Below, piece after piece: positions 62,645-64,000 of a stretch of DNA of 64,000 nt; position 1 is the first letter of the stretch, and each line of letters begins with the position of its first letter. The stretch comes from Neoactinobaculum massilliense. Its GTDB lineage: Bacteria; Actinomycetota; Actinomycetes; Actinomycetales; Actinomycetaceae. Location: the NCBI RefSeq assembly GCF_900604955.1, contig NZ_UWPE01000001.1, positions 186,001 to 250,000 on the forward strand. Reading direction: 5' to 3'. The position numbers and the translations under genes are program-made. The notes beneath the pieces are model-generated. The model did not search any database. It was not told the DNA's origin and saw nothing but the letters and a program-made list of their open reading frames with translations.

Positions 62645-64000
62645 TGCGTATTTTCACCGCACCTGCATCCGCTTCCCGGGCGGTCCGCGCGGGAGAACGC
62701 CGTCGTCGGTTCATCTCCGGGCTGGCTGTCATCGCGGCGCTCGCGGCGGCCGGGGGAGCCGCGGTTCTGGTGCGCCCGGCATCGCGGGAACCCGTGGAGA
62801 TTCCCGTTGTTGCGGCCGCCGGCGCGCCGGTCCAGGTAGCCTGCGGCGGGCAGTTCTCCAACCAGTTTGAGGGCGGCGTAAGTGCCCAGGATATTACCGA
62901 GGACATTGTGCATACGTCCGCCCTGCTCGCCACCGGTACCGGATCGGTCAGTGGACCCAATGGGCTCACGAGCGGGGAGGGTAGCGTCGTCGCAACCACA
63001 AACGTGGGTGCCGGCTACTATCACACCGAGGGCACCGGCATCACGCTAGCCGGTGGCGCCACATTCCTCGCGAAAAACGGGGATGCGCGCGGCCTTGCGG
63101 TCAGTCCGTGCGTTACGCCGGAACGGGACGCGTGGCTGGTGGGTTCGGCGTCGGGCGTGGGGCATACGAACGTGCTCTACATTACGAACCCGGGTGAGCG
63201 CGCGGTGACCGTGTCTATTGAGGCATTTGGTGCGGCGGGCCCGCTGGACCTGGGGAGCGCCACCAGCGTGAGTGTGGAATCCGGTGCCACGATGCGATTC
63301 GGGCTGGACGGCCTGATTCCCGACGATCCGCGTATCGCCCTGCATCTCACCACGAAGGCAGGCGCCTTCGGCGCCGTACTCCAATCCGGGGAACTAAACG
63401 GTGCCACGGCGGCCGGCGTGGACGTGATTCAGCCCTCGCAGCCGGGGGATACCTCGGTGATTCCGGGTATCACCGTTTCCGACGCCGCCCCCGTGCTGCG
63501 CGTGGTCAACCCGGGCCGGGATACCACGTTTAGTCTCACGCTATACGGGCCGGACGGGAAAGTAGAGGTGCCGGGCACCGCCGATGTGCCCATCAGCGCA
63601 TCGGCGGTACTGGACCTTAGCCTGGGCGGTGTTCCCAAAGGCAGCTACACGGCCGTGGTGACCGGTTCCGGTCAGCTGGCGGCGGGGGTACAGAACGTAG
63701 CGGGCAGTTCGCCGCGCGATGTCGCCTGGATCCCCGCCACCGCCCCGACCACCCGTGGCGGCGCGGCCTGGGGCGAGGGGCTGACCGGCGTCGTTCAACT
63801 CTACTCAACAGAAACGGCGGCCCCCACGGTGGAGAGCTACCGGGCGGACGGAACACTGATCCGCACCGATACCGTGGCCGTGCGCACGGCGGGCTCCCTG
63901 TCGCTGCCGGAGGATACCGCCAGCGTGATAGTTCGAAGCGAGATCCCCGTGTACGGGACCGTGAATCTCTCCGCCGGTGTGGAGGGCGGCACGGGTATCG
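62644..64000 (+). CDS. DUF5719 family exported protein, 3' end beyond window
   Basis: 452 codons are visible and the frame runs off the window. An Arg-rich N-terminus (GERRRRF) precedes one hydrophobic segment near residues 24-40 acting as signal anchor. The rest is beta-rich, Gly/Thr/Val-rich and extracellular, with VACGGQFSNQF, DAWLVGSASGVGHTNVLYITNPG and QNVAGSSPRDVAWIPA. This order matches DUF5719 proteins following the whiB-linked glycosyltransferase. Function unknown. ATG overlaps the preceding stop (TAATG). Confidence 0.85.
   Translation, partial: MRIFTAPASASRAVRAGERRRRFISGLAVIAALAAAGGAAVLVRPASREPVEIPVVAAAGAPVQVACGGQFSNQFEGGVSAQDITEDIVHTSALLATGTGSVSGPNGLTSGEGSVVATTNVGAGYYHTEGTGITLAGGATFLAKNGDARGLAVSPCVTPERDAWLVGSASGVGHTNVLYITNPGERAVTVSIEAFGAAGPLDLGSATSVSVESGATMRFGLDGLIPDDPRIALHLTTKAGAFGAVLQSGELNGATAAGVDVIQPSQPGDTSVIPGITVSDAAPVLRVVNPGRDTTFSLTLYGPDGKVEVPGTADVPISASAVLDLSLGGVPKGSYTAVVTGSGQLAAGVQNVAGSSPRDVAWIPATAPTTRGGAAWGEGLTGVVQLYSTETAAPTVESYRADGTLIRTDTVAVRTAGSLSLPEDTASVIVRSEIPVYGTVNLSAGVEGGTGI

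Overview
The window is about 64 kb of high-GC DNA. It looks like a high-GC Gram-positive bacterium (Actinomycetota), and I would guess Actinomycetaceae or a close relative. The evidence is a WhiB protein, a 7Fe ferredoxin, LytR-CpsA-Psr (LCP) wall ligases, an actinobacterial Ad_Cy_reg-type adenylate cyclase, a WbbL-like rhamnosyltransferase, and a whiB / large glycosyltransferase / DUF5719 block. Genus is inference only. I saw no rRNA, tRNA, CRISPR array, transposase, integrase or phage gene.

Left part (1-29.7 kb): mostly housekeeping and peptide use. In order it holds uridine kinase (cut by the window edge), a hypothetical protein, cold shock protein, DNA-3-methyladenine glycosylase, M20 amidohydrolase, DUF488 protein, S33 peptidase, a beta-hydroxyacid-dehydrogenase-like oxidoreductase, Kup potassium transporter, and M18 aminopeptidase overlapping a degenerate adenylate-forming enzyme. 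A peptide ABC transporter follows (two permeases, a fused double ATPase carrying a one-base frameshift, a lipoprotein binding protein), then a PH-like membrane protein, TypA, a VanW protein, ferredoxin, a Maf-NUDIX fusion, a DUF885 protein and an adenylate cyclase.

Right part (29.7-64 kb): almost entirely cell-envelope glycopolymer synthesis. It has all four dTDP-L-rhamnose genes (rfbA, rfbB, rfbC, rfbD, in three transcription units), a WbbL-like rhamnosyltransferase, five other GT2 enzymes plus one GT4-like enzyme, a Wzm/Wzt-type ABC exporter, three DUF2142 membrane proteins, a YfhO-like protein, a GtrA protein, a flippase-like protein, two overlapping LCP ligases, and a zinc amidase with a C-terminal repeat domain. 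It ends with whiB, a 1028-residue GT2/membrane protein and the start of a DUF5719 protein. I infer one system. dTDP-rhamnose is made; a lipid-linked polymer is started by WbbL and extended by the GT2/GT4 enzymes; Wzm/Wzt exports it; the membrane glycosyltransferase-like proteins may decorate it outside; the LCP proteins attach it to peptidoglycan.

A recurring signal is a TANNNT box 6-7 bases before a start codon with no Shine-Dalgarno sequence (tag, DUF488, S33 peptidase, M18, DUF885, wbbL; possibly kup at 8 bases). This points to leaderless transcripts.
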